Of a stretch of DNA of 64,000 bases, positions 1 to 8,320 are shown in pieces; position 1 is the stretch's first letter, and each line of letters starts with the position of its first letter. This stretch comes from Deltaproteobacteria bacterium (GTDB taxonomy: Bacteria; Myxococcota_A; Polyangia; Polyangiales; JADJMO01). Below the pieces are notes generated by a model. The model saw only the letters and a program-made list of their open reading frames with translations. It was not told the DNA's origin and ran no database searches. The stretch lies in assembly GCA_016182965.1 (NCBI GenBank), contig JACPFM010000076.1, positions 38,678-102,677 on the forward strand, in the 5' to 3' direction. The position numbers and the translations under genes were made by a program.

Positions 1-7
1 CCGCTCG

Positions 8-2851
8 TCAGGGTGCCTCGAGCGCGGGCGCCGCCTCCGGCCGCGCCGCGGGCTCGATCTCGACGACGCCGCGGTGTCCGTCGAGGCGGACCACGTCGCC
101 GTCGCGGATGCGCATGGTCGCCCCGTTCGCGTTCACCACGCACGGCACGCCGAGCTCGCGGGCGACGATCGCCGCGTGCGACAGCGGACCACCGAGCTCG
201 GTGACCACGCCGGCCGCGGCGAGGAAGAGCGGCGTCCAGCCGACGTCGGTGGTGCGCGTGACGAGGATCTCGCCGGGCTTGAGGCGCGCCGCCTCGGTCG
301 GAGAGCCGAGCACGCGGGCCGGGCCGCGGACCACGCCGGGCGCCGCGCCGTGCCCCTGCAGGAGCGGACCGCCGAGCGCCTCGAGCCGGACCGGCGACGG
401 GCGACCGATGAAGGTGGTCTCCGGATCGGGGCGCGCCAGATCGCGCGCGTGCTCGGCGCGGCGCAGCTCCACCACGCGCGCGATCGCGCGCGACTCGCCG
501 CGGAGGACCGCGAGGATCTCGTCGACCGTGCAGAAGAAGACCGCGGGGATCTCGCCCGGCCGCTCCAGCGCCGGCTCGCGACGCCGCAGCCGCCGCTCGG
601 CCTCGAGGGCGGCGACGCGGATGGCGCCGAGCACCCAGGTCACCCACGCGCGCATGCGCTCGCGGAGCCGCGCGAACTTGTGGCAACGCGCCACGAGGTG
701 ACGGAGCGCGGTGCGCTGCACGACGCCGACCTTGGCCTCGACGAGGCGCATCGCGGCGTCGGCGCGCGCGCCGACCTCGTCGGTGTGCGGCGAGAAGGAG
801 CGGCCCTCCATGCCGCGGCGCACGTAGAGCGCGAGCGTCGCCAGCGGGAACGACGCGTCTTCGCGCCAGCGCGGCGTCGACAGCTCCGGCTCGCGGATGG
901 CGCGGTCGCCGTACGCGACGATCCAGCGGTCGAGCGCCTCGCGCGTGGGCCCGCGGGGGACCGCGTCGATCTCGTGCGGCTCGGCGAGGAGCGCGTCGCG
1001 CGCGGCCTGGTCCTTGAGGGCGATCTCCGCGATGCGTGCGAGCGCGATCGTGGGACGCGCGCTCTCGAGATCGCCGAGGCCCTTGCCCGCGCCGCCGGCG
1101 GTCAGATCGCCGGCGAGCTGGGTCGCCGCGTTCGGATCGACCCAACGCGCGAGCAGCGCGCGAAGCGCGACGAACGAGCCGAGCGCGTTGGAGGCGCAGC
1201 TGAGCATCACCGAGCCGGTGCGATCGAGGAAGCGCTGCAGATCGCGGATGGTGGTGGCGACGCCGTCGTCGGTGAGGATCCCGAGGTCGAGCGCCTCGAA
1301 GGCGGCGCGCGCGCGCGAGGCGTCGCGCTCGTACGACGCGAGCTCCGCGTCGAGCCGCGCCTGCTCGCGGACCACGCGCGCGGCGGTGAACGGCAGCCGC
1401 GCGTAGAAGCCCTTGGTCGAGACGTCCTGCACCTGCGACTGCAGCAGATCGATCGCCTCGCCGCCCCCGAGCTCGAGCAGCGTCGCCGGATCGAGGCCGG
1501 GCACCGTCGCCGCCACGCGCATGAACGCGGTCAGGTTCAAATAGAAGCGCCCGTGCACGTTGGCCACGAGCTTCACCCCGCGCGGGACCACCGCGCCGAG
1601 CGACGCGAACGCGCGCCGGAAGCCGAGCTCGGAGAAGCTCGCGGCCACCGACCACGTGAGCGGCGTCGCCACGCCGGGCAGCGCCTCGGCGAGGTTGGCG
1701 CACGACCACACAGTCTGTTCGTCGCCGCCCTCGGGCGCGCCGCCCTCGATCACCGGCCGGGCCTGCAACATCCACAGGCGCTGCCCCTCGTCGATCGCGA
1801 GCTCGACCTCCCACGGGCCGGGGCCGAGGGTCACCAGGCGGCCGCACGCCTCGGCGAGGTCTTCGACGTTCTTCTGCGTGAGCGCCGGCTTGTCGCGCTT
1901 GCTCTCGGCGACGTCGGTGCCGATCGGGCCGGACGGCCCGACGACCAGCGCGCGCGACTTGTGCGCGATCGTCTGATCGAGCACGCGAAGCTCCTCGGGC
2001 GGCTGCGGATCGTCCTCGCGCAGCACCTGGATGCGCAGCCGCAGGACGTCGGGCGTGGCGACGCCGCTCACCACCGGCGCGCCGAGGCCGGAGGTCGCGT
2101 TGACGAGCAGCTCGACGCTCCGCGCGGGCTGCGGCGGCGCGCCCGCGACCGCCGCCCCCCCGGCCGTCACGATGGGGGGCTCGCTCGTGGTGGCGACGGC
2201 GCTCGCCACCGCGGGCACGACGAGCTGCAGGATCACCGCCATCGACGCGTTGCCGACGCCGCGCTCGCCGAGGTAGGCGAGCGCGCGCGGAAGCACGAGC
2301 GAGGCCCAGACCTCGCGCAGCGCGTCGGCGATCTCGTCGTGACCGCGCACGCCGAGGCGCGTGGTGGCGAGCCCGGCGAGCGACGTGGTGCTCATGTCTT
2401 CGCAGGTCGCGCTCGAACGGACCGCGATGCCCCACGGCGCGTGCGGCGCGAGCTCCGCCCAGATGCGCGCGAGCTCGGCGTCGAGCCAGTGCGGCAGCCG
2501 CGCCTCGCGCAGCCGGGCGTGGGCCTTCCCTGCGCGCTCGATGCCCTCGCGCGTGCCCGCGAGGCGCAGGAGCGAGCGCACGTCGTGCCCGGGCGGCAGC
2601 ACGTCGCGCGCCACCGCGTCGAACACGTCGGCGGGGACCAGCCGCGCCTCGGGGACGAGGAAGCCGTGCCGCGCGAGCCACACCAGCCGCGCGCCCTTGC
2701 CGCCGAGCGCGGCGGCCGACGGATCGATCGACGGCCGCGAGCGCCGCAAGCGCGACGGACGCTCGCCGGACGCGCGACCGTCGCCCGCGCGCGCGAGCTC
2801 CTCCAGGGAGAGCAATCGAGGCGTGCCGTCGTCGCGCAAGGTGTCCCGCAT
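8..2851 (-). CDS. PEP/pyruvate-binding phosphotransferase (PEP synthase-like)
   Basis: Predicted cytoplasmic enzyme of 947 residues that transfers phosphate through a swivelling histidine domain, as in phosphoenolpyruvate synthase and rifampicin phosphotransferase. The N-terminal PEP/pyruvate-binding ATP-grasp domain is visible from GGKGARL (about residue 50) and VRSSATCED (about residue 147). A long helical middle region follows. The C-terminal PEP-utiliser domain carries GGPLSHAAIVARELGVP, with the phosphorylatable His at residue 892. The start is the ATG at 2851, just before the conserved part; an open frame continues upstream but its sequence is not conserved-looking. The gene is longer than E. 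coli PpsA (792 residues), and its divergent middle makes a dedicated gluconeogenic role uncertain. A PEP synthase paralogue or an antibiotic-phosphotransferase-like enzyme both fit. It is divergent from the zinc-ribbon gene at 2993. Confidence 0.85.
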   Translation of the reverse strand: MRDTLRDDGTPRLLSLEELARAGDGRASGERPSRLRRSRPSIDPSAAALGGKGARLVWLARHGFLVPEARLVPADVFDAVARDVLPPGHDVRSLLRLAGTREGIERAGKAHARLREARLPHWLDAELARIWAELAPHAPWGIAVRSSATCEDMSTTSLAGLATTRLGVRGHDEIADALREVWASLVLPRALAYLGERGVGNASMAVILQLVVPAVASAVATTSEPPIVTAGGAAVAGAPPQPARSVELLVNATSGLGAPVVSGVATPDVLRLRIQVLREDDPQPPEELRVLDQTIAHKSRALVVGPSGPIGTDVAESKRDKPALTQKNVEDLAEACGRLVTLGPGPWEVELAIDEGQRLWMLQARPVIEGGAPEGGDEQTVWSCANLAEALPGVATPLTWSVAASFSELGFRRAFASLGAVVPRGVKLVANVHGRFYLNLTAFMRVAATVPGLDPATLLELGGGEAIDLLQSQVQDVSTKGFYARLPFTAARVVREQARLDAELASYERDASRARAAFEALDLGILTDDGVATTIRDLQRFLDRTGSVMLSCASNALGSFVALRALLARWVDPNAATQLAGDLTAGGAGKGLGDLESARPTIALARIAEIALKDQAARDALLAEPHEIDAVPRGPTREALDRWIVAYGDRAIREPELSTPRWREDASFPLATLALYVRRGMEGRSFSPHTDEVGARADAAMRLVEAKVGVVQRTALRHLVARCHKFARLRERMRAWVTWVLGAIRVAALEAERRLRRREPALERPGEIPAVFFCTVDEILAVLRGESRAIARVVELRRAEHARDLARPDPETTFIGRPSPVRLEALGGPLLQGHGAAPGVVRGPARVLGSPTEAARLKPGEILVTRTTDVGWTPLFLAAAGVVTELGGPLSHAAIVARELGVPCVVNANGATMRIRDGDVVRLDGHRGVVEIEPAARPEAAPALEAP

Positions 2852-2992
2852 GATGCCACGTCTGGTCGGATTCCGAACGCGCGCCGATTCGGAACGCCCG
2901 CGAGCGAGCAGCTCTTCCGGTGCGCTTCCGCGAGGCTCTCGCCTTCGCCGCCTCTGGACAGCCACGCGAGCGCGCGCCACCTTGCGGCTACC

Positions 2993-3244
2993 GTGTCCGA
3001 GCCCGCCCGCGAAGCGCACTCCAGCAGTAGCCGTCCTGCCAGCAACCTGCCGCGCTGCCCGTGCGGCCACGACCGAAACCACTACATGGTCTCGGCCGAG
3101 CCGAAGTACGGGCTGTGGAAGCTGCTCGTCGTGTCGATGGGCATCTCGCAGCAGCCGCACGCCGTCGAGTACCGGTGCCGCCGGTGCAATCAGGTGTTCG
3201 ACCGCACGACCGACATTTCGAGCAAGATCCAGGAAGACCGCTGA
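2993..3244 (+). CDS. small zinc-ribbon protein
   Basis: Small protein of about 83 residues with two Cys pairs, CPCGH near residue 23 and CRRC near residue 63, separated by about 40 residues. This is a zinc-ribbon-like spacing. Between them lies a hydrophobic stretch, LWKLLVVSMGIS. I do not recognise the family. The GTG at 2993 is chosen because the first Cys pair lies upstream of the only in-frame ATG (3086), so the ATG would remove half of the putative zinc site. No clear Shine-Dalgarno sequence is seen and the exact start is uncertain. The gene converges on the hypothetical gene at 3293, with a strong shared terminator between them. Confidence 0.55.
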   Translation: MSEPAREAHSSSSRPASNLPRCPCGHDRNHYMVSAEPKYGLWKLLVVSMGISQQPHAVEYRCRRCNQVFDRTTDISSKIQEDR

Positions 3245-3255
3245 TCGTCAGGCTC

Positions 3256-3279
3256 GCCCCCGGACTGAAGTCCGGGGGC
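3256..3279. terminator. bidirectional hairpin terminator
   Basis: A perfect 11-bp stem (GCCCCCGGACT / AGTCCGGGGGC) with a 2-base centre lies between the stop codons of two convergent genes (3244 and 3293). There is no long T-run on either side. It is the expected place and shape for a shared transcription stop. Confidence 0.6.
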
Positions 3280-3292
3280 AATCGACAGGTCT

Positions 3293-3754
3293 TCAGTGCA
3301 TCGACCGTCGGTCGCGCATCTCGAACCCGCGGCGCACCAGCTCGCGCACCTGCTCCCAGCGCGTGCCGTGATGCTCGCGCGACGACTCCCACTCCCGGCG
3401 CAGCTGCGGCTCGACGAGGCTGAAGCGGTCGCCCTCGAACTCCTCGCGCGCGCCGTAGCCCAGCTCCATCGACGCCTCGGCGTCGGCGTGGGCCTCGGCG
3501 GCCCCGACCGACGACGACGGCTCGACCGCTCCGATGACCTTCGGCGGGTTGGGCCGATCGATCGCCGGGACCGGCTGCTTGCCGGAGATCTGCTTCACGG
3601 TGTCGACCACCCCCTGGTTCAGCTCGTGCCCGCCCATGTGCAGGTCGTGCCTCGTCTGCAACCAGTCGCGGCGGAGCGCCTCGCGGACACGGTCCCAGCC
3701 GCGCGCGTGCGTTTCGTCCCTCCACCAGTGCGGCTTCCAACGCGCAGTGCCCAT
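3293..3754 (-). CDS. hypothetical Trp/Arg-rich protein
   Basis: Protein of 153 residues without a signal peptide or membrane segment; the family is not recognised. An amphipathic Trp/Arg-rich unit occurs near the N-terminus (GWDRVREALRRDW) and again near the C-terminus (RWEQVRELVRRGF). This suggests a degenerate internal repeat around an acidic, low-complexity middle. The start ATG at 3754 is supported by a GGAGG about 9 bases upstream. The gene is divergent from dnaX, with about 160 bp between the starts that must hold both promoters. Function unknown. Confidence 0.55.
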   Translation of the reverse strand: MGTARWKPHWWRDETHARGWDRVREALRRDWLQTRHDLHMGGHELNQGVVDTVKQISGKQPVPAIDRPNPPKVIGAVEPSSSVGAAEAHADAEASMELGYGAREEFEGDRFSLVEPQLRREWESSREHHGTRWEQVRELVRRGFEMRDRRSMH

Positions 3755-3915
3755 TCCGTGAACCTCCAGGTCTCAGGCGCCCGTTTCCCGGGGGCGTTTG
3801 GCGTGTGGGAGGCTGCAACGGACGGACCGCGCCGGCCCGATCGGCCGAGACGCGACCGCGGCCCTTCTCGCCCCCCGCCGCTCGCGGTACCAACGGCGGT
3901 CCGTCCGAGCCGCGC

Positions 3916-5769
3916 ATGAGCTACCTAGTCCTCGCCCGAAAATGGCGCCCGCAGACGTTCGACGACCTCGTCGGGCAAGAGCACGTCTCGCGCACGCTGG
4001 GGAACGCCATCGCGCAGGGCCGCGTCGCCCACGCGTTCCTGTTCACCGGCGTCCGCGGCGTCGGCAAGACGACGAGCGCCCGCATCCTCGCCAAGGCGCT
4101 CAACTGCGTGAACGGCCCGACCGCCGCGCCGTGCCTCGAGTGCTCGGCCTGCAAGGAGATCGCCGCCGGCGTCGACGTCGACGTGCAGGAGATCGACGCC
4201 GCGTCGCACACCGGCGTCGACGACGTCCGCCGCATCCAGGAGAGCCTCCCGTACCGGCCGGCGCGCGATCGCTTCAAGATCCTCATCGTGGACGAGGTCC
4301 ACATGCTCTCGGCGAACGCGTGGAACGCGTTCCTCAAGACGCTCGAGGAGCCGCCGCCGCACGTGAAGTTCATCTTCGCGACGACGGAGGTCCACAAGGT
4401 CCCGATCACCATCCTCTCGCGCTGCCAGCGCTTCGATTTCAAGATGATCGCCGCGGCGCAGATCGCCGCGCGCGTGCGGCACATCCTGTCGGTCGAGAAG
4501 ATCGCCGCCGACGAGGCGGCCATCCAGCTCGTCGCGCGCGAGGCGGCCGGCTCGATGCGCGACGCGCTGTCGATCCTCGATCAGGTCATCGCGTTCGGCG
4601 GCGACTCGCTCGAAGGCGACGAGGTCGCCAAGGTCCTCGGCGTGGCCGACCGCGCCGCGCTGCACGGGCTCGCCGGCGCCATCGTCGAAGGCCGCGCGGC
4701 CGACGCGCTGCGCATGATCGAGGCGCTCGCCGCCGGCGGGTTCGATCTCGTGCACGTCGCGCGCGATCTGCTCCGCCGCTGCCGCGATCTGGTCGTCGCG
4801 CGGGTGGTGCCCGAGCCGGAGCCGCTCCTCGACCTCGCCGACGCCGAGCTCGCCGACGTGAAGGCGCTCGCGGCGGCCGCCGATCCCGACGATCTGACCC
4901 GCATCTTCCAGGGCATGTCGCGCGGCCTCGACGAGATCGCCAAGACCGGCAACCCGCGGCACGCGCTCGAGATGGCCGCGGTGCGCCTGGCGCGCCGGCC
5001 GCCGATGGTCCCGGTCGACGCGTTGCTCGAGCGGCTCGCCGATCTCGAGCGGCGCGTGGGCGGTGGCGGCGGCCCGCGTGCTCCAGGCGGCGGCGGCGGC
5101 GGCGGCGCGCGTGCTCCAGGCGGCGGCGGCGGCGGCGGGCCGGCGCGCGCCCAGGGAGGCTTCGGCGCGGCGCCGGCGTCCACGGCGTCCGCGACGGCTG
5201 CGGCGCCCCGCTCCGCCGCGCCTCCTCCGACGGTGGCCACCGCTCCCCGTACGTACGACGCGCCGGCCGGCATCAGCGCGGCCCGCGCGGTGCAGCCCGC
5301 GTCGAACGCGCCGCCCGCCAACGTGACGACGGTCACCGGTCCCCTTGTGCAGCCCGAGGGGCTGCTCGCGCCGTCGGTCGTCGAGCGGGCTCGCGCCGTC
5401 GCGGCGCGGTTGCGCGAGGAGCGGCAGACCTGGGGCTCGCTCGTCGAGCACGCGATCATCCTCCGCTGCGACGCCGACGCCTTCGAGCTCGCCTACGAGA
5501 AGCGCTCGTTCTTCGCCGCGCAGCTCGCCGACGGCGCGGTCATCGAGGCGATCACCCGCGCCGCGAAGGCGGAGCTCGGGTCGGCGGCGCGCATCATGGT
5601 GTGCGACGGCAAGCTGTCCGGCCGCACCCTCGCGCAGCTGGCCAACGAGCAGCGCACCGCGGCGCTCGACGCCGCGCGCCGCGAGGCCGTCGCGCACCCC
5701 GTCGTGCAAGAGGCCATCGCCATCTTCAAGGCCGAAGTGAAGACCGTGAAGCTCCCGGGAGACGAGTGA
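3916..5769 (+). CDS. dnaX: DNA polymerase III subunit gamma/tau
   Basis: Clamp-loader ATPase of the replicative DNA polymerase, 617 residues. The AAA+ module begins at residue 1. Walker A is GVRGVGKTT with Lys51, the zinc-binding cysteines are C64, C73, C76 and C79, Walker B is ILIVDEVHM, and the arginine-finger motif is SRCQRFDF. Domain III extends to about residue 370. Next comes a Gly/Pro/Ala linker containing two 33-nt direct repeats (5075 and 5108), then a tau-like C-terminal domain. No A-rich slippery sequence is present, so frameshift production of a short gamma form is not evident. The ATG at 3916 is chosen because MSYLVLARKWRPQTF is the conserved N-terminus. It is the first gene of a dnaX-ybaB-recR cluster, which is a common bacterial arrangement. 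Confidence 0.97.
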   Translation: MSYLVLARKWRPQTFDDLVGQEHVSRTLGNAIAQGRVAHAFLFTGVRGVGKTTSARILAKALNCVNGPTAAPCLECSACKEIAAGVDVDVQEIDAASHTGVDDVRRIQESLPYRPARDRFKILIVDEVHMLSANAWNAFLKTLEEPPPHVKFIFATTEVHKVPITILSRCQRFDFKMIAAAQIAARVRHILSVEKIAADEAAIQLVAREAAGSMRDALSILDQVIAFGGDSLEGDEVAKVLGVADRAALHGLAGAIVEGRAADALRMIEALAAGGFDLVHVARDLLRRCRDLVVARVVPEPEPLLDLADAELADVKALAAAADPDDLTRIFQGMSRGLDEIAKTGNPRHALEMAAVRLARRPPMVPVDALLERLADLERRVGGGGGPRAPGGGGGGGARAPGGGGGGGPARAQGGFGAAPASTASATAAAPRSAAPPPTVATAPRTYDAPAGISAARAVQPASNAPPANVTTVTGPLVQPEGLLAPSVVERARAVAARLREERQTWGSLVEHAIILRCDADAFELAYEKRSFFAAQLADGAVIEAITRAAKAELGSAARIMVCDGKLSGRTLAQLANEQRTAALDAARREAVAHPVVQEAIAIFKAEVKTVKLPGDE

Positions 5770-5772
5770 TCC

Positions 5773-6087
5773 ATGTCGAACATGAACGAGCTGATGCGCC
5801 AGGCGGCGCGCGTGCAGCGCAAGATCGCGACCATCCACGAAGAGATGAAGAAGAAGGAGTGGACGTCGAAGGTCGCGGGCGACCGCGTCACCGCCGTGGT
5901 GACCGGCGAGCGCAAGGTCACGCGCATCGACGTCGACGACGAGTTCTGGAAGACCGAGGAGCGCGACGTCGTCCTCGACTCCATCGCCGCCGCGATCAAC
6001 GCGGCGCAGGAGCTCTGCGAGAAGGAGATCGAGGCCGAGGTGTCCAAGGCGACCGGCGGCCTGAAGATCCCGGGGCTGACCGGCTGA
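5773..6087 (+). CDS. ybaB: YbaB/EbfC nucleoid-associated protein
   Basis: Protein of 104 residues matching the YbaB/EbfC family in length and layout: an N-terminal helix (MNELMRQAARVQRKI), a central beta sheet (DRVTAVVTGERKVTRIDVDDE) and a C-terminal helix ending in a Gly-rich tail. Family members are dimeric DNA-binding proteins that coat the nucleoid. It begins 3 bases after the dnaX stop and ends 1 base before recR. The three genes are therefore almost certainly cotranscribed and probably translationally coupled. Confidence 0.92.
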   Translation: MSNMNELMRQAARVQRKIATIHEEMKKKEWTSKVAGDRVTAVVTGERKVTRIDVDDEFWKTEERDVVLDSIAAAINAAQELCEKEIEAEVSKATGGLKIPGLTG

Positions 6088-6088
6088 C

Positions 6089-6712
6089 ATGCTCCCCCGT
6101 CACGCGCGCGTCGTCGCGCGGCTGCTCGAGCGGCTCCCCGGCGTGGGGGAGCGGACGGCCGCGCGGTACGTGCTCCACCTGCTGTCGTCGGAGCCGGCGC
6201 TGACGACGGCGCTCGCCAGGGCGCTCGAGGAGCTGCACGTCCGCGTGCGACCGTGCGAGCGCTGCGGCAACCTCGCCGAGGTCGACCCCGAGCGGGTCGA
6301 GTCGCCGATCCTCTGCGACATCTGCGCCGATCCGCGCCGCGATGGGTCGCTCCTCTGCGTCGTGGCCCGCGTGCAGGACCTCTCGGCCATCGAGCGCTCC
6401 GGCGCGATGCGCGGGCGGTACTTCGTCCTCGGCAAGCTGGTGTCGCCCCTCGAGGGCGTCGGCCCCGACGATCTCCCCCTCGAGCGGCTGCGCGCGCGCA
6501 TCGTCGAGGAGGGGGTGCGCGAGGTCATCGTGGCGACCCCGCCCTCGGTCGACGGCGAGGCGACCGCCCTCCTCCTGGCACGTGAGCTGGCGCAGACCGG
6601 CGCGCAGGTGAGCCGGATTGCCAGCGGCGTTCCGCACGGGAGCGACCTCGAGTTCGCCGATCAGGTGACCCTCGGACGTGCCATCGCGGGCCGCCGGACC
6701 GGGGGGGCCTGA
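6089..6712 (+). CDS. recR: recombination mediator RecR
   Basis: Recombination mediator of 207 residues that acts with RecF/RecO to load RecA at gaps. It contains a helix-hairpin-helix near residues 12-30 (LLERLPGVGERTAAR), a four-Cys zinc finger (C56, C59, C76, C79) and a Toprim domain from about residue 85 to 175. Its length matches the family (E. coli 201). The ATG lies one base after the ybaB stop. Its partner recF lies in the same window at 55415. The open frame of the downstream kinase overlaps the recR end, but the likely kinase start is further on. Confidence 0.96.
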   Translation: MLPRHARVVARLLERLPGVGERTAARYVLHLLSSEPALTTALARALEELHVRVRPCERCGNLAEVDPERVESPILCDICADPRRDGSLLCVVARVQDLSAIERSGAMRGRYFVLGKLVSPLEGVGPDDLPLERLRARIVEEGVREVIVATPPSVDGEATALLLARELAQTGAQVSRIASGVPHGSDLEFADQVTLGRAIAGRRTGGA

Positions 6713-6755
6713 GCGTGCTAAGCTAGTCGCTCCTTTTTTGGGGGAATCTCCGGAC

Positions 6756-8282
6756 GTGGCGGACCTCGCGCCAGATACCGTCGTCGCGGGCCGCTACCGG
6801 CTCGAACGCCTCCTCGGCGAAGGAGGCATGGGCGCGGTGTGGTCGGCGACCCACGAGATCACCGGCGGTCGCGTAGCGCTCAAGTTCCTCAAGGGCGCCG
6901 GCGATCCGCGGTCCGACGCGCGCCGGCGCTTCCTGCGCGAGGCGCGCGCGGCCACGCTGGTCGATCACCCGAACGTCGTGCAGATCCGCGACGTCGTCGA
7001 CTTCGACGACACCCCGGTCCTGGTCATGGACCTCCTGCAGGGCGAGACGCTCGCTACGCGCCTCTCGCGCCTGGGCAGCCTCGATCTCGGCGAGGCGGCG
7101 CGCATCGGCCTGCAGATCATCGCGGCGGTCGGCGCCGCGCACGAAGCTGGCCTCATCCACCGCGATCTCAAGCCGGAGAACGTCTTCCTCTCGCGCGTGT
7201 CGGGCCGCGAGGAGCTCGTCCGCGTCCTCGATTTCGGCATCGCGAAGCTGGTCGGCTCGGCGAACTCCGATCCGACCGCCGCGGTGACCCAGAGCGGCAC
7301 GCTGATCGGCACGCCGGCCTACATGGCCCCCGAGCAGGTGTTCGGCGAGAAGGAGCTCGATCACCGCGTCGACGTCTGGGCGATCGGCGTCGTCCTGCAC
7401 GAGATGCTCGTCGGCCTGCGCCCCGTCGAGGGTGAGAACTACGGGCAGATCGCCAAGCGCATGCTCTCGGGGCCGATCGTGTCGATCGCCGTGCGAAAGC
7501 CCGATCTGCCCGACGACGTGATCGACCTCGTCGACCGCATGCTCGCCCGCGAGCGCGACGACCGCCTGGCCGATCTCCACGTCGCCGTCGACGTGCTCGC
7601 GAAGTACGCCAACGCGCGACGCCCCTCGTTCGGCCCGCCGCGCGCGCCCCGCTCGACGCAGGACTCCGATGCGCGCCCCGTCGACGACACGATGCCGATC
7701 GACGCCAACGCGGCGACCGAGAACGTCTCCTCGAAAGATCGCTTCAGCCGACCGGACGAGCGCGTCCACAGCTCGTCGGCGTCCACCCTGGTGGCGGGCG
7801 AGCCGCCGCGCGACACCGCCGACGTCCAGATCAGCCCGTCGAGCCATCCGCCCCGCTCGCGGCGGCCGGGGATGATCGCGGCGGTGGTCGGGAGCCTCGT
7901 CGCGGTGGCGTTCGTGGGGGTGGGCGTGCGGTCGCTGAAGACCGGCGCGCAGCCTCCGGCCTCCGCCGCGCAGACGGTCGCCGTGCCGTCGGCGACCGCG
8001 CAGCCCTCCATGGCGGCGACCACGCCGCTCTCGGCGCCCCTGCCCGTCGAGCCGGGCGTCGTCCCGAGCACGAGCGTCAGCGCGGTGCCGCCGTCAAACA
8101 CCGCGGCCGTCGGAGCGACGGCGCAGGCGCCGGCCGCCACCCAATCCGGGAAGATCGTCAAATCGATGCCGGTGGCCACCACGAAGCCCTCGGCAACCGC
8201 GTCGACGACCGCCGCGCTCGTCCCGACGGGGGCGCCGTCACCGACACCGACCGGGGGACTGGTGGAGAAGCCGCCGTTCTAG
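6756..8282 (+). CDS. membrane-anchored Ser/Thr protein kinase
   Basis: Hanks-type kinase of 508 residues. The kinase domain occupies about residues 12-285. It has a Gly-rich loop (GEGGMGAV), the ATP-binding Lys43, catalytic HRDLKPEN with Asp137, DFG with Asp159 and activation-segment GTPAYMAPEQ. All key residues are present, so it should be active. After a hydrophilic juxtamembrane region comes one membrane segment (about residues 372-392), then a Ser/Thr/Pro/Ala-rich tail of about 115 residues with no recognisable sensor domain. The GTG at 6756 is preferred because it directly precedes the conserved AGRYRLERLLGEG region and follows a GGGGGAA. A TAAGCT hexamer at 6719 could be its -10 element. 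Secreted TPR/lipoprotein genes follow. Confidence 0.93.
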   Translation: MADLAPDTVVAGRYRLERLLGEGGMGAVWSATHEITGGRVALKFLKGAGDPRSDARRRFLREARAATLVDHPNVVQIRDVVDFDDTPVLVMDLLQGETLATRLSRLGSLDLGEAARIGLQIIAAVGAAHEAGLIHRDLKPENVFLSRVSGREELVRVLDFGIAKLVGSANSDPTAAVTQSGTLIGTPAYMAPEQVFGEKELDHRVDVWAIGVVLHEMLVGLRPVEGENYGQIAKRMLSGPIVSIAVRKPDLPDDVIDLVDRMLARERDDRLADLHVAVDVLAKYANARRPSFGPPRAPRSTQDSDARPVDDTMPIDANAATENVSSKDRFSRPDERVHSSSASTLVAGEPPRDTADVQISPSSHPPRSRRPGMIAAVVGSLVAVAFVGVGVRSLKTGAQPPASAAQTVAVPSATAQPSMAATTPLSAPLPVEPGVVPSTSVSAVPPSNTAAVGATAQAPAATQSGKIVKSMPVATTKPSATASTTAALVPTGAPSPTPTGGLVEKPPF

Positions 8283-8306
8283 TGAGCAAAGTCTAGCCAG
8301 CGGCGA

Positions 8307-8312
8307 TACCAT
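8307..8312 (+). promoter_or_regulatory. candidate -10 element (TACCAT) for the 8321 gene
   Basis: TACCAT lies 8 bases before the ATG at 8321. Transcription starting about 7 bases downstream would give an mRNA with almost no leader. No convincing -35 hexamer or Shine-Dalgarno sequence is visible. Confidence 0.35.
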
Positions 8313-8320
8313 CGCGCGTC

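Noticed and set aside
74..3244. Very long open frame on the plus strand opposite the PEP-synthase-like gene
   Set aside because: Its translation is Arg/His/Asp-rich without domains and mirrors the codon bias of the minus-strand gene. Only its last 83 codons (2993-3244) look like a real protein.
5056..5150. Programmed frameshift site in dnaX
   Set aside because: No A-rich slippery heptamer and no obvious downstream stimulatory hairpin; the reading frame is intact through the tau-like region.
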